Notes: generated by a model not told the origin, from the letters alone. DNA of 64,000 bases from Ignavibacterium sp037440165 (GCF_037440165.1 NZ_JBBIUQ010000015.1:1-64000), one strand, 5' to 3'. Positions 1-9,301 are shown, counted from the first letter of the stretch. A program made the numbers and translations.

Positions 1-1
1 A

Positions 2-184
2 GTATTTGATGTATTAGGACAAGAAGTAATGACATTGATAAATGGAAACTACACAGCAGGAAGTCATAAAGTTAATTTTGATGCCAGTGGATTGAACAGT
101 GGAGTATATGTTTACAGAATAGATGCAGCAGGAATTGATGGAAAGACATTCAGTGCATCAAGAAAGATGATATTGAATAAATAG
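2..184 (+). CDS. C-terminal end of a T9SS-secreted protein (type A sorting domain), partial
   Basis: The reading frame is open from the left edge and ends at a TAG at 182-184; only the last 60 residues are visible. They have the layout of a type IX secretion (Por) C-terminal sorting domain: VFDVLGQEV, then a NGNYTAGSHKVNFDA stretch, GLNSGVYVYRI, and a short basic end (ASRKMILNK). In this family the domain directs export through the outer membrane by T9SS and is then removed, so the missing upstream part should be a secreted or surface protein. Its function cannot be told from this tail. A strong terminator follows. Confidence 0.85.
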   Translation, partial: VFDVLGQEVMTLINGNYTAGSHKVNFDASGLNSGVYVYRIDAAGIDGKTFSASRKMILNK

Positions 185-204
185 TTTCCTTGAGTATATT
201 TGTT

Positions 205-237
205 AAAGCCGACTGTTTTCAGTCGGCTTTTATTTTT
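205..237 (+). terminator. Rho-independent terminator after the T9SS cargo gene
   Basis: A perfect 10-bp inverted repeat, AAAGCCGACT (205-214) and AGTCGGCTTT (221-230), encloses a 6-nt loop (GTTTTC) and is followed by a T-rich run (TATTTTTTAT). It lies 20 bases after the stop codon of the preceding gene. Confidence 0.85.
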
Positions 238-275
238 TATTGTTATACTGATATTTTAATCATAAGTTAAAAAAA

Positions 276-695
276 ATGAGACTATACTCTATAGCAAATT
301 ACGAACTTGTTTCAAAGCTCAGAAAGGTACTTGATATAGAAGTAACTTATCCGCCTATTTTAATTGGATTAAATTTTATATTATTTCAAAGTGCAGAAGG
401 AAATTTACCGATCGTTTCTTTTTTTATAATTGGTGCTGCAAAGTTTTTTATTCCCTTTATTGCATATGTGCTTATTATTGAAAAGAGATATGGCTGGTTG
501 ATATCGATGATTCTGTTTATTGTAATCCCATCGATTATTATTTATTTTATAGTTAAAGATTTATTCCTTGGCAAATACTTTCTGCTGCTGCCATTTGTAG
601 CATTCTTCTTTTATTGTCTTTTGCTGAAATTTTCTGTAAAAGAATGGTTGAACGATTATGATGCTAAGATGGAAACAGAATCAACTACCGCTTAA
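276..695 (+). CDS. Small hypothetical membrane protein
   Basis: A 139-residue protein starting with ATG. A short polar N-terminus (about residues 1-25) is followed by four hydrophobic stretches (roughly 27-45, 46-68, 72-94 and 98-118) and a polar, acidic C-terminus. I recognise no family motif. It stands alone between the terminator at 205-237 and the convergent glycosyltransferase gene. Base composition matches its neighbours and the hydrophobic pattern argues for a real inner-membrane protein, but the function is unknown. Confidence 0.6.
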   Translation: MRLYSIANYELVSKLRKVLDIEVTYPPILIGLNFILFQSAEGNLPIVSFFIIGAAKFFIPFIAYVLIIEKRYGWLISMILFIVIPSIIIYFIVKDLFLGKYFLLLPFVAFFFYCLLLKFSVKEWLNDYDAKMETESTTA

Positions 696-709
696 GATAA
701 TCATTATTA

Positions 710-1822
710 TTATGCAATTAGATTTTTTATCTTCTCAATTACCATTTCGGAAGTAATTTTCTCCATACAGTTTGGAACAAAGTCACAATCCTGTTTATAA
801 CAGACGAGACAATCCATATCAGGAATAACTTTTATAATTCTGCCATAGTTCTCAATCTCCGCACTTGAGGTTGGACCGAATAAGCAAATTACTTTTTTCT
901 TTAATGCAGTTGCTGCGTGTAATGCCAGAGTATCACCGGTTATAAGAAGATCAACCAAATCAATAAGAGCAAAAAATTCTCGTAATGAATTTTTTGTTCC
1001 TGTATTAATAACATTTTTAGAAAAGCTTTTCAGTTCATTTATCAAATCAGATTCAATCTCTCCGCCGAAAAGCAGAACTCCAACACCAGGATATTTTTCA
1101 AGTTCCTGAATTACATCTTTAAAGCCATCTAGTCGCCATTTTTTATATTTCCACCGACGACTTCCTCCAGTATTAATTCCAATTAAATATTTATATCGAT
1201 TTAGTTTATTGTCAGCATAAAATTTATTTCTGAATTGTTTTTCTGATTCACCAAGTTTCAGAAGAATTTCATCTTTACAATATTCTAATTTTAATATTGA
1301 ATGAATTATTTGCTGGTAAGTTTTCGTGTTAGCTTTTTTCAACTGATCAAATGCACCCATTTCGAACCATTCTATTGCTTCCTCATTTATTGGAATAACT
1401 TTTCCTTTTTCATCCAATGTGAAACCAAGTTTTTCTTTAGCAGTAATTATGTTGGCATAAGCAGCACTTACAGGCGAAGCATCCGGATGCAGTATTAAAT
1501 CAAAATTTTGTGAAAGAAGTTTAGGTAAAGTAAAAGTGTTTTCAACTGAGAGCACTTCATCAACAAATTCATTTCCAATAAAAATATCAGTTGTATTTGA
1601 TTTAGTGAGCCAGGTGATATGACTTTCCCGGTATTTTCTTTTCACTGCAGGAAGAATTGAAGTTGTTCTTAATACATCCCCAATAGCATCGAATTTAATA
1701 ATTAGAATTTTTTCTTTCAGCGCTTTATAATATTCACAATTATCACAAATTTTTCCAAATTGTTTATTCGGCCAGCAAGGTCTGTCACCTGGAAAGTGGA
1801 TACAATCAGTTTTTAAAATCAT
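710..1822 (-). CDS. Glycosyltransferase family 9 (ADP-heptose:LPS heptosyltransferase-like)
   Basis: 370 residues. The GT9 core starts near residue 39 (ILIIKFDAIGDVLRTTSILP, the usual N-terminal motif) and has the donor-site signature GINTGGSRRWKYKKWRLDG and the GDTLALHAATALKKKVICLFGPTS region towards the C-terminus. The family transfers ADP-heptose or related sugars to lipopolysaccharide core or other envelope glycans at the cytoplasmic face. Two Cys clusters are unusual: an N-terminal extension with four Cys in about the first 30 residues (C-x8-C-x9-C-x2-C) and a C-terminal CLVCYKQDC region. The gene starts one base after the stop of the upstream GT4 gene, so the two are probably co-transcribed. 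The exact acceptor cannot be predicted. Confidence 0.85.
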   Translation of the reverse strand: MILKTDCIHFPGDRPCWPNKQFGKICDNCEYYKALKEKILIIKFDAIGDVLRTTSILPAVKRKYRESHITWLTKSNTTDIFIGNEFVDEVLSVENTFTLPKLLSQNFDLILHPDASPVSAAYANIITAKEKLGFTLDEKGKVIPINEEAIEWFEMGAFDQLKKANTKTYQQIIHSILKLEYCKDEILLKLGESEKQFRNKFYADNKLNRYKYLIGINTGGSRRWKYKKWRLDGFKDVIQELEKYPGVGVLLFGGEIESDLINELKSFSKNVINTGTKNSLREFFALIDLVDLLITGDTLALHAATALKKKVICLFGPTSSAEIENYGRIIKVIPDMDCLVCYKQDCDFVPNCMEKITSEMVIEKIKNLIA

Positions 1823-1823
1823 A

Positions 1824-2969
1824 TCATTCCTCTAAAACTTGATGAATTATTTCATTGAGGTTGTTAAAGCGATTTGATTTAACAAATTCAGAAATATTTT
1901 TGATATAATCGATTCTGTTTTGAGTCTGGAAAAACTTCATTATTGATTCTGCAACTAATTCAGCTTTTGGCTCTTCTACTATCAAACCGGTAGATTCATT
2001 AACAACAAATTCCGCAAGTCCTCCAACTTTAGTAACGATTACTGGTTTTTTGAATCCATAAGCCAGATTCAAAATTGCGCTTTGTGTTGCGCTTCTGTAA
2101 GGAAGTACAACAACATCCGAAACCAAAAAATATTCTATAACTTTTTCATTAGGAATATATTCATCGCGAATGATAACTCTTTCACTCAAATTAAATTTAT
2201 TTATTAAATCGATATAAAAATTTTTATCATCATAAAACTCTCCTGCAACAAGTAATTTAATTTTCTTGTCAATACTATTCAAAATATTAAGAGCTTCAAT
2301 TAAAATGTTTAGCCCTTTGTATTTTCTAACATATCCAAAAAATAATATTACTTTTTCATCCTCTTGAATTTCAAATGTAGCTTTAAGATTACTGATATCA
2401 TCAACATTATCTGAAAGATGGTCGAAAATTGGAAGTTCTGAGCGAAAGATTTTCTTTTCCGGAAAATTCTTCTTAAGCTCTTCTTCAACTTTTTGTGAAA
2501 GGGCAATAAAGTATTTTGAATGATGAAGTCCTAAACGTGTAAGAACACGATCAATGAAATGTTCTTCGTGTGAAATATAGTTTTCGGTGATGAATAAAAT
2601 TTTTTCTTTAAGCTTTTTATTAATTAGTGAGCTGATAAAAAAATGACACAAAGCAAAATAAGGATGCCACCAGTCAAAAATTATCAGGTCAGGTTTTTCT
2701 GAGTTTATTTTAGCAGCAACTTTTATCCAGTTGAAAGGATTTAATGAGTTAACTATTCTTTCTGAAGGAATTGGATTTATTTTCTTGCTTACATCAAACT
2801 GAGTTTTGCCCGGGAAAAGAAATGAAGGGTAGAGAAGTTTGTAATTAAAAATTTTTACATCAAATTCTTTTGAAAGAGTTTCGTAAACAAAAGAAACATA
2901 AAGAGAATTCCCACCCCGATAAGGATATGTTGGACCGATTATGATTATTTTCTTTTTATAAGATTTCAA
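1824..2969 (-). CDS. Glycosyltransferase family 4 (GT-B fold)
   Basis: 381 residues with the GT-B layout: an N-terminal domain opening with IIIGPTYPYRGGNSLYV (nucleotide-sugar loop of GT4 enzymes) and a C-terminal Glycos_transf_1 domain from about residue 190. The latter includes FFGYVRKYKGLNILIEAL, the conserved VVVLPYRSATQSAILNLAYG stretch and the glutamate-bearing VGGLAEFV segment. Such enzymes move an activated sugar to a lipid-linked or polysaccharide acceptor at the inner membrane. The following GT9 gene is immediately downstream, which suggests a two-gene unit for LPS or surface-glycan assembly. Sugar and acceptor are unknown. Confidence 0.87.
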   Translation of the reverse strand: MKSYKKKIIIIGPTYPYRGGNSLYVSFVYETLSKEFDVKIFNYKLLYPSFLFPGKTQFDVSKKINPIPSERIVNSLNPFNWIKVAAKINSEKPDLIIFDWWHPYFALCHFFISSLINKKLKEKILFITENYISHEEHFIDRVLTRLGLHHSKYFIALSQKVEEELKKNFPEKKIFRSELPIFDHLSDNVDDISNLKATFEIQEDEKVILFFGYVRKYKGLNILIEALNILNSIDKKIKLLVAGEFYDDKNFYIDLINKFNLSERVIIRDEYIPNEKVIEYFLVSDVVVLPYRSATQSAILNLAYGFKKPVIVTKVGGLAEFVVNESTGLIVEEPKAELVAESIMKFFQTQNRIDYIKNISEFVKSNRFNNLNEIIHQVLEE

Positions 2970-3008
2970 TATTTAACCGAAGAGATTTCTCCGGCAAAGA
3001 TAAAAAGA

Positions 3009-4517
3009 TTATTTGAATAAATCAGAGTCTTCATCTTCCTGCAAATCATCATCAGAGCCAATGTTGAACATTGAGCTGAGCATATCCCTAAATTGTATTC
3101 CGCTTTCTAATCTGTATTTGCTTAGCATTGAAAACTCAGACAAACCATAAATAATAAATTCCATAAAAAGCAATGTCAGATTTTCATCAGCGTCAGGTTG
3201 ATATTCATCGACAACTTTTTGAAGTCCCGGAATTGAACGAAGCAAATTGGAATATTCTTTATCTGACATCGAACTTAATATGTCAATACTGTTAGCATTA
3301 CTAAACCAATTTACGATCGATGAATAAGGATTTTGTGCTTGTTTCTTTTTTATCTGCTCTGGATTTGGAAAATACTGCTCGAATACTGAGCGAATTGCTT
3401 TACTGATTAATATCTGAGCAACTTTTGCAGAACCTTCTTGTTCACCTTCGTAAACAAGTTCAATTTTTCCTGTGATAGCAGGAATAATTCCGATTAAGTC
3501 TGTTACACGAGCAGTAGTTTTGATTTCATTATTCAGAATTCTTCTTCTTTCAGCAAAACTAATAAGATTTTCAAATGCAGAGATTGTTAATCTTGCAGAG
3601 ACGCCGCTTTTCTCATCGACATATTCACTTTCACGAGCTTCAAAGGTAATTTGCTCAATTATCTGTTTAATCAATTCAGGAACAAAAATATTTTCTTTCT
3701 GCTCATTAGTTAACTGAGCTTCCTGCTCAGTAATTTTTTGTGATACAAAAGTTGATTTTGGATAATGTGTTAAAATCTGACTATCAATTCTGTCTTTCAG
3801 TGGTGTAACAATTGAACCACGATTCGTATAATCTTCAGGATTAGCAGTAAACACAAACTGAATATCCAATGGCAATCTGATTTTAAATCCGCGAATCTGA
3901 ATATCGTTTTCCTGCAAAATGTTAAACAATGCAACTTGAATTCTTGCTTGCAAATCTGGCAATTCATTTATTACAAATATTCCACGATGTGATCTTGGAA
4001 TAAGACCGAAGTGAATTACTCGTTCGTCAGAGTAGGGAAGTTTTAATGCAGCTGCTTTTATTGGATCGACATCTCCAATTAAATCAGCAACAGTTACATC
4101 AGGTGTTGCAAGTTTTTCAGCGTATCTTTCCGAGCGATGAATCCAGGAAATTTTTGTTTCATCACCAAATTCTTTAATTGAATCTTTTGCAAATTTTGAA
4201 ATAGGATTGAATGGATCATCATTAATTTCTGACCCTTCAACAACAGGAATGTATTCATCGAGAAGATTCGTGAACATTCTTGCCAATCTTGTTTTAGCTT
4301 GTCCTCTCAAACCAAGTAATATGATGTTATGTCGTGATAAAATTGCTGTTTGTAATTCAGGAATGACCGTATCGTCATAGCCAATAATTCCTTCAAAAGG
4401 ATTTTTACCTTTGCGAAGCGAGTCAATCATATTTTTTCGCAGTTCTTCTTTAACAGGTAAAGATTTGTAACCTGCTATCTTTAAATCACCAAGAGTTTTA
4501 ATCTTTGTTAAATCCAT
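3009..4517 (-). CDS. AAA+ ATPase of the MoxR / magnesium-chelatase ChlI type
   Basis: 502 residues. Walker A is GLRGQAKTR (about residues 69-77); a sensor-rich core follows, with GDVDPIKA, FVINELPDLQARIQVALFNIL (Walker B region) and FTANPEDYTNRGSIVTPLKDR (sensor 1 and arginine finger), as in MoxR/ChlI proteins. The C-terminal 200 residues form a helical extension. MoxR ATPases act as chaperones that load metals or remodel partners together with a VWA-domain protein. Here the VWA gene ends 4 bases upstream of this start, so the pair is almost certainly one operon and one complex. The client protein is not evident from the neighbourhood. Confidence 0.88.
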   Translation of the reverse strand: MDLTKIKTLGDLKIAGYKSLPVKEELRKNMIDSLRKGKNPFEGIIGYDDTVIPELQTAILSRHNIILLGLRGQAKTRLARMFTNLLDEYIPVVEGSEINDDPFNPISKFAKDSIKEFGDETKISWIHRSERYAEKLATPDVTVADLIGDVDPIKAAALKLPYSDERVIHFGLIPRSHRGIFVINELPDLQARIQVALFNILQENDIQIRGFKIRLPLDIQFVFTANPEDYTNRGSIVTPLKDRIDSQILTHYPKSTFVSQKITEQEAQLTNEQKENIFVPELIKQIIEQITFEARESEYVDEKSGVSARLTISAFENLISFAERRRILNNEIKTTARVTDLIGIIPAITGKIELVYEGEQEGSAKVAQILISKAIRSVFEQYFPNPEQIKKKQAQNPYSSIVNWFSNANSIDILSSMSDKEYSNLLRSIPGLQKVVDEYQPDADENLTLLFMEFIIYGLSEFSMLSKYRLESGIQFRDMLSSMFNIGSDDDLQEDEDSDLFK

Positions 4518-4521
4518 AAAA

Positions 4522-5622
4522 TTATCTTACTTTTTTTCTTCTGTTTCTGATGTAATCTTCAAAGATGAAATCGCCTAAGACGTTGAGAGAACTATAAAAA
4601 GCTCTTCCGTTATTAATCTTTGTAAATTCTCTAATGAATTCCTGAAGGTATGGATCACGGGCAATCATATAAGTCGTAATTGTAATTCCAGCTTTTCTGC
4701 AAACTGCAGCTTGATCTAAAGTTTTGTTAAGAATTTTTCTATCCAAACCAAAACTGTTTTTATAATATTTTAATCCTTCTTTCAGACAGGTGGGTTTTCC
4801 ATCTGTAATCATAAAAATTTGTTTATTATTTGTTTTTCTTCTTCTTAAAATATCTGCTGCGAGCTGCAATCCTGCAACAGTATTAGTATGATAAGGACCA
4901 ACCTGAAGATAAGGAATTTCTTTAACATCAATTTGCCAGGCATCATTTCCGAAAACGATAACATCAAGTGTGTCTTTCGGATATTTTGTAGAGATTAATT
5001 CAGACAAAGCGATTGCAACTTTTTTTGCCGGAGTGATTCTGTCTTCTCCATATAAAATCATAGAATGAGAAATATCAATCATCAGAACTGTTGAAGTTAA
5101 AGATTTGAAGTCTCGTTCTTCAACTTCCAGATCATTTTCTGTTAATCTGAATTCATCAATACCGTGATTTATTTGAGCATTTTTGATTGAACCAGTTATA
5201 TCAATTTGTTCAATCATATCACCAAAAAGATACTCTCTTCGTTCCGAAGTTGGTTCATCACCAAATCCCGGCGAATAAGTTTGATGATTGCCTTTCATTG
5301 ATTTTTTTATCTTGCTGAAAATTTCTTCGAGTGATTTCTTTCTGATAGTTCTGTCAGTCTTTGCAGTTGGAATTAGTTGAATGCCATTTTCATCTTCTTT
5401 GATATATCCATTCTTTTTAAGGTCCTCAATAAAATCTCCCATTCCATATTCGTCGGAAGTTAATTTATACTGACGATCAATTTCATTCATCCAGTTAAGT
5501 GCTTCTGAAACATCACCGGAAGTAATGAGTAAAAGATCAAGAAAAATTTTAAGGAGATTTTCAAATGCCGATTTTTCTTTTCCTTGAGAAGGGAAGTATT
5601 TTGTAAAGCGATAGCCAATCAT
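4522..5622 (-). CDS. VWA-domain partner of the MoxR-type ATPase
   Basis: About 366 residues from the ATG at 5622 (an in-frame TTG at 5649 would add nine residues and looks less likely). The C-terminal half is a von Willebrand A domain with an intact MIDAS: DISHSM (D-x-S-x-S), a conserved Thr in the GPYHTNTVAG region and MITDGKPT. The N-terminal half is helical and charged, with a linker around residues 100-150. In the MoxR/VWA family the MIDAS protein recruits substrates for the ATPase encoded immediately downstream, four bases away. Cytoplasmic, with no signal peptide. Client unknown. Confidence 0.85.
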   Translation of the reverse strand: MIGYRFTKYFPSQGKEKSAFENLLKIFLDLLLITSGDVSEALNWMNEIDRQYKLTSDEYGMGDFIEDLKKNGYIKEDENGIQLIPTAKTDRTIRKKSLEEIFSKIKKSMKGNHQTYSPGFGDEPTSERREYLFGDMIEQIDITGSIKNAQINHGIDEFRLTENDLEVEERDFKSLTSTVLMIDISHSMILYGEDRITPAKKVAIALSELISTKYPKDTLDVIVFGNDAWQIDVKEIPYLQVGPYHTNTVAGLQLAADILRRRKTNNKQIFMITDGKPTCLKEGLKYYKNSFGLDRKILNKTLDQAAVCRKAGITITTYMIARDPYLQEFIREFTKINNGRAFYSSLNVLGDFIFEDYIRNRRKKVR

Positions 5623-5705
5623 ATAAGTCAAAACAAAATGATTAAACAAAAGTTCAAATAGAAAAATGGAAAAGTAATACTAAACTGATTTCCTTTGGTA
5701 AGCTA

Positions 5706-7193
5706 TTATTTTTTGGTGAGCTTGTCAATCATATTTTTTACATACGAATCATCTGGTTTTATTATCAATGCTTCTCTGTAATATCTAAGTGCAAGCCCAT
5801 CATTTTTATCTTTTAAGTAAACATCGCCAAGAGATTTTAAAATCTGGAAATTGTTTGGAATTTTTCTGTTAAGCACTCGCAGGAATCTGATAGCATCAGA
5901 AATTTTGTTTATATCTGCCAGAGCAGTTCCAACAAAAACACATTCTTCAACACTTAAGTTAAATTCAGGATTTTGTGAATCATATATCCTGCTAAATTTA
6001 ATCATCATACTATCAATTCCATCAGAATTATATTTATCAAACAAGTAATCAGCTAATGTTTTTGTGACCTGAACATTCTGACCTTTGGTGATATTGATAA
6101 GATCTCTTGCAGGATTACCAAGATTTCTATCGCGAATATTTATCAGATAAACAGAAGCTAAATCTTCATCTGGAAAAATCATCATTCCAGAAGAAAAGCC
6201 TGTACCTCTTCCTTCATGTCCAAACCATTTTAAGGAATCCGATTGATCAGCCAAAGAAAAACCAAAACCATAATTTATTCTTTGAGAAGATTTAAGAATA
6301 GTAGGCAAAAGCATTGGCTGCAAAGTTGCTTTTGAAATTAATTTCTCTTCGATTAAAGCTTTAACAAAAAGTAAAAGATCTTCAGAAGTTGAGATTAATC
6401 CTCCACCGGCAACTTTAAGACTTAAATCGGTTAGAGGAGAATTTATAAATCTTCTGTCAGGAGATTTTTCATAGCCACGAACTCTTTCATAAATAATACT
6501 TCGTTGTCTATCAACTCTTGTAGCTTTCATTCCGGCTGGTTCAAAAATTTTTTTGCGAAGATAATTCTCGAATGAAGTTTTTGAAATATTTTCAATCATC
6601 GCTGCCAGAAGGGAGTAACCGAGAGAAGTGTAATTATACTTTGTGCCTGGTTCGAACAGCAAATCATCATTTGCAAAAGTAAGAACTGCATCTCTTGTGG
6701 TTGAATAAAACATTTTACTGTTAAATTCCTCTTCACTTCTGTAAGATCTTATTCCGCTGGTATGATTCAGCAGATGTCTTACAGTTAATTTCCATTTCTT
6801 CTTTGGGAAATATGGAACATAGGTATTTATTTCAGCATCAAGTTCAATTAAACCTTTTTCATACAACTGCATTACTGCAATAGCGGTAATAGATTTTGTA
6901 ATTGATGCGATCCGGTAAAGAGAAGTATTCTTAGCAGGAACAAAATTTTCTAAATCAATTAATCCCTTTGCATCGAGCCAATAAATTTTTCCGTTCTTAT
7001 AAACTCCAGCAGAAATTGATGGTATTCTTTTATAGTCCTGATATGTCTGAAGATATGAAGAAAGCTTTTTGAAAATTTCAATATCGTTCTTTTGAGGTAA
7101 AAGGACTGAAGCATTAAAAAGAAAACAAAATAATATCAGGATAAAATATTTTATCCTATCTCTGTTCAGATGATTATTATTTAATCTATTCAT
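5706..7193 (-). CDS. Serine hydrolase of the class C beta-lactamase/esterase family with C-terminal TPRs
   Basis: 495 residues beginning with a hydrophobic signal segment (about residues 15-33). The beta-lactamase-like domain carries S97-I-T-K100 (nucleophile and general base), a second motif Y188-T-S190 in place of the classical Y-x-N, and FGHEGRGTG near residue 325 as the third motif. A Ser at the end of the Y-x-x motif is more usual in family VIII esterases and D-aminopeptidase-like members than in true beta-lactamases, so an esterase or peptidase role is more likely than antibiotic resistance. From about residue 400 there are tetratricopeptide-like helices (RFLRVLNRKIPNNFQILKSL and ALRYYREALIIKPDD). 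Exported, either periplasmic or surface anchored. Confidence 0.82.
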   Translation of the reverse strand: MNRLNNNHLNRDRIKYFILILFCFLFNASVLLPQKNDIEIFKKLSSYLQTYQDYKRIPSISAGVYKNGKIYWLDAKGLIDLENFVPAKNTSLYRIASITKSITAIAVMQLYEKGLIELDAEINTYVPYFPKKKWKLTVRHLLNHTSGIRSYRSEEEFNSKMFYSTTRDAVLTFANDDLLFEPGTKYNYTSLGYSLLAAMIENISKTSFENYLRKKIFEPAGMKATRVDRQRSIIYERVRGYEKSPDRRFINSPLTDLSLKVAGGGLISTSEDLLLFVKALIEEKLISKATLQPMLLPTILKSSQRINYGFGFSLADQSDSLKWFGHEGRGTGFSSGMMIFPDEDLASVYLINIRDRNLGNPARDLINITKGQNVQVTKTLADYLFDKYNSDGIDSMMIKFSRIYDSQNPEFNLSVEECVFVGTALADINKISDAIRFLRVLNRKIPNNFQILKSLGDVYLKDKNDGLALRYYREALIIKPDDSYVKNMIDKLTKK

Positions 7194-7194
7194 A

Positions 7195-7235
7195 TAAAAA
7201 AAGCGTTATCCGAAATTACAATCGGCTAACGCTTC
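7195..7235 (-). terminator. Terminator after clpP
   Basis: Read on the minus strand, AAGCGTTAGCCGA and TCGGATAACGCTT form a stem (7222-7234 and 7201-7213, with one mismatch) followed by a T run. It lies between the clpP stop and the start of the serine hydrolase gene, so the latter probably has its own promoter or depends on read-through. Confidence 0.7.
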
Positions 7236-7252
7236 ACAATTTGAAAATATGT

Positions 7253-7873
7253 TTATTTCTTTGGTGCTCTTTTTTCTATAATATCATCAATAAGATTATA
7301 GTCTTTTGCTTCCTGTGCAGTAAGAAAATAATCTCGTTCGCAGTCTTTTGCAATCTGATCGAATGGTTTACCTGTATGTGTTGCTAAAATATTATAAAGA
7401 GTTTCCCGTGTTTTTAACATTTCTTTGGCATGAATTTCAACATCAGTTACTTGTCCACCAATTCCTTGTGTCCAGGGTTGATGAATTAATATTTTCGAAT
7501 GTGGAAGAGCAAATCGCTTACCTTTTGTTCCGCCAGCTAAAAGAACTGCAGCCATACTTGCAGCCATTCCAACACAGATAGTTGAAACATCAGGTTTGAT
7601 GAAATTCATTGTATCGTATATTGCTAATCCAGCTGTAACACTACCTCCAGGTGAATTGATATAAATGTGAATATCTTTTTCAGGATCTTCTGCTTCAAGA
7701 AAAATTAATTGTGCGATTGTTAAACTTGCTATATGATCATCAATAGGAGTTCCTATAAAAACAATTCTTTCACGAAGTAAACGGGAATAGATGTCCATTC
7801 CGCGTTCGCCGCGACCAGTTTGTTCGATTACATAAGGGACAAGTTGATTATAAATTTCAATTTTACTGTTCAT
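7253..7873 (-). CDS. clpP: ATP-dependent Clp protease proteolytic subunit
   Basis: 206 residues from the ATG at 7873; an upstream in-frame start at 7912 would add 13 residues not typical of the family. The catalytic Ser lies in GMAASMAAVLLAGG (S106), the His in ILIHQPW (H131), and the Asp in the ERDYFLTAQEA region near residue 181, giving an intact triad. The INSPGGSV and FALPHSKILIHQ blocks are diagnostic. ClpP forms the two-ring proteolytic chamber fed by ClpX or ClpA ATPases in the cytoplasm. Its start overlaps the end of tig by 11 bases, the standard tig-clpP arrangement. clpX does not follow here, so it must lie elsewhere. Confidence 0.96.
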   Translation of the reverse strand: MNSKIEIYNQLVPYVIEQTGRGERGMDIYSRLLRERIVFIGTPIDDHIASLTIAQLIFLEAEDPEKDIHIYINSPGGSVTAGLAIYDTMNFIKPDVSTICVGMAASMAAVLLAGGTKGKRFALPHSKILIHQPWTQGIGGQVTDVEIHAKEMLKTRETLYNILATHTGKPFDQIAKDCERDYFLTAQEAKDYNLIDDIIEKRAPKK

Positions 7874-9182
7874 TGCTTTCCTCTTTCTTTGGATAAAGTG
7901 TTTTTGGATCAACTTTTTTGATTTTATTATTTGATTTCAGAAAGTCAAATAATTTTTCATCCAATATTCTTTCAACCTGATTCGAAGCTTTGTAATAATT
8001 CATTAGCTTCTCAACAGGCAAACCTGTTTGCTGAGATTCTTTTTCAGCAAATTCTTTAAGTTCTTCTTCAGTAACAGAAATATTTTCATCCTTTTGAATC
8101 TTTTCTTTTATCAAGTACCATTTAACTTCATTCTCAGCACTCTTCATCAAACGATTTCTTGCTTCATCTTTGTTAAACGGTATTCTGTTCTTCTTAGCAT
8201 ATTCTTCTTCACTTTTTATATACTCATCAAGAAGGTTGTTCACTAAAGTTTGTGGTGGAGTAAAATCGTTGTATTTAATAATTTCAGAAAGAAGTTTGCT
8301 TCGGATAATTTCTTCCATTTTCTGATCATAATAGTTTTGAATATCCCTCTTGATCTCATCTTTGAATGATTGAATATCAGAAAGTCTGTCTTTGGTAACT
8401 TTTTTTATGAGTTCTTCATTAAGTTCAGGCAAAACTATTTTCTTGACTGTAAGAATGTTAGCTGTGTAATAGTAGTTATCTGTTATCTCTTCCTCGACAC
8501 CATCTTTATTATTTTCTTTTCTTGTATCAGAAAATTGAAAAGTAAAAGATTCGCCAACTTTTTTGCCTTTGGAGTTTTCTACTATTTGCGGATGAATCTG
8601 CTCGTTAGTTAAGTCAATTGTAAGTTTTTCGGGTTTGGTATCCTGAAGAATATTTCCATTTTCATCAGTTCGATAAATTTCAACTTCAACAAGATAATTT
8701 CTACCATCACCGACTTCCTGAGCTTCTTCGGTAGTTTTATTTGACTTAAGTATGTATTCAATTTCTTTTTCAACTTCTTCATCGTTTACAACAAAATCCG
8801 GAACTTCAATTTCAAAATCTTTATAAATCTGAACTGAGATATCAGGAATAGTTTCATATTTGACTTTAAAGGTTAGATTCTTCTCTGGTTCAAAATCAAG
8901 GCTGGTCATTGCTGGTTTGCCAATAGGTCTTAAATCTTTTTCATCTGCAACTTTCCAGAAAAATGCTGTAGCGACTTTATCAGCAGCTTCATACTCCAGC
9001 GCATCGCCAAACATTTTTTTCAAGATATGTCTTGGCACCTTCCCTTTACGAAAACCAGGAACCTGAAGATTTTTGGTTTGTTTTTTCACTTCATTTTCTA
9101 AACTCTCTTTAATTTCATCATATGAAAGTTTTATTTCGACTTCTTTCTCTGAAGCATTTATCTCATTAACTATGTATTCCAA
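7863..9182 (-). CDS. tig: Trigger factor, ribosome-associated chaperone
   Basis: 439 residues. The N-terminal ribosome-binding domain has the signature VPGFRKGKVPRHILKKMFG (about residues 42-60; the GFRKGKVP core sits at the tunnel exit). A central FKBP-like domain (about 150-240) is present but divergent, and a helical C-terminal domain follows to the end (KVDPKTLYPKKEESNEQ). Trigger factor shelters nascent chains at the ribosome. It lies directly downstream of tRNA-Leu on the same strand and overlaps clpP, so all three may share the promoter found upstream of the tRNA. Confidence 0.95.
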   Translation of the reverse strand: MEYIVNEINASEKEVEIKLSYDEIKESLENEVKKQTKNLQVPGFRKGKVPRHILKKMFGDALEYEAADKVATAFFWKVADEKDLRPIGKPAMTSLDFEPEKNLTFKVKYETIPDISVQIYKDFEIEVPDFVVNDEEVEKEIEYILKSNKTTEEAQEVGDGRNYLVEVEIYRTDENGNILQDTKPEKLTIDLTNEQIHPQIVENSKGKKVGESFTFQFSDTRKENNKDGVEEEITDNYYYTANILTVKKIVLPELNEELIKKVTKDRLSDIQSFKDEIKRDIQNYYDQKMEEIIRSKLLSEIIKYNDFTPPQTLVNNLLDEYIKSEEEYAKKNRIPFNKDEARNRLMKSAENEVKWYLIKEKIQKDENISVTEEELKEFAEKESQQTGLPVEKLMNYYKASNQVERILDEKLFDFLKSNNKIKKVDPKTLYPKKEESNEQ

Positions 9183-9218
9183 TTTATCCTCTCGATTAAC
9201 TTAATTTTTAATTGAATG

Positions 9219-9301
9219 TGCGAGAACGGGGACTCGAACCCCGACACCTTTCGGTACTAGATCCTAAGTCTAGCGCGTCTACCAAATTCCGCCATTCTCG
9301 C
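9219..9301 (-). tRNA. tRNA-Leu (anticodon UAG)
   Basis: On the minus strand the acceptor arm GCGAGAA pairs with TTCTCGC, the discriminator base is A at 9219, the T arm is CGGGGTTCGAGTCCCCG, and the anticodon stem CTAGA/TCTAG encloses CTTAGGA, giving anticodon UAG. The extra stem between anticodon and T arms (a long variable arm) marks a class II tRNA, as expected for leucine. CCA is not encoded. Total 83 nt. Confidence 0.95.
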
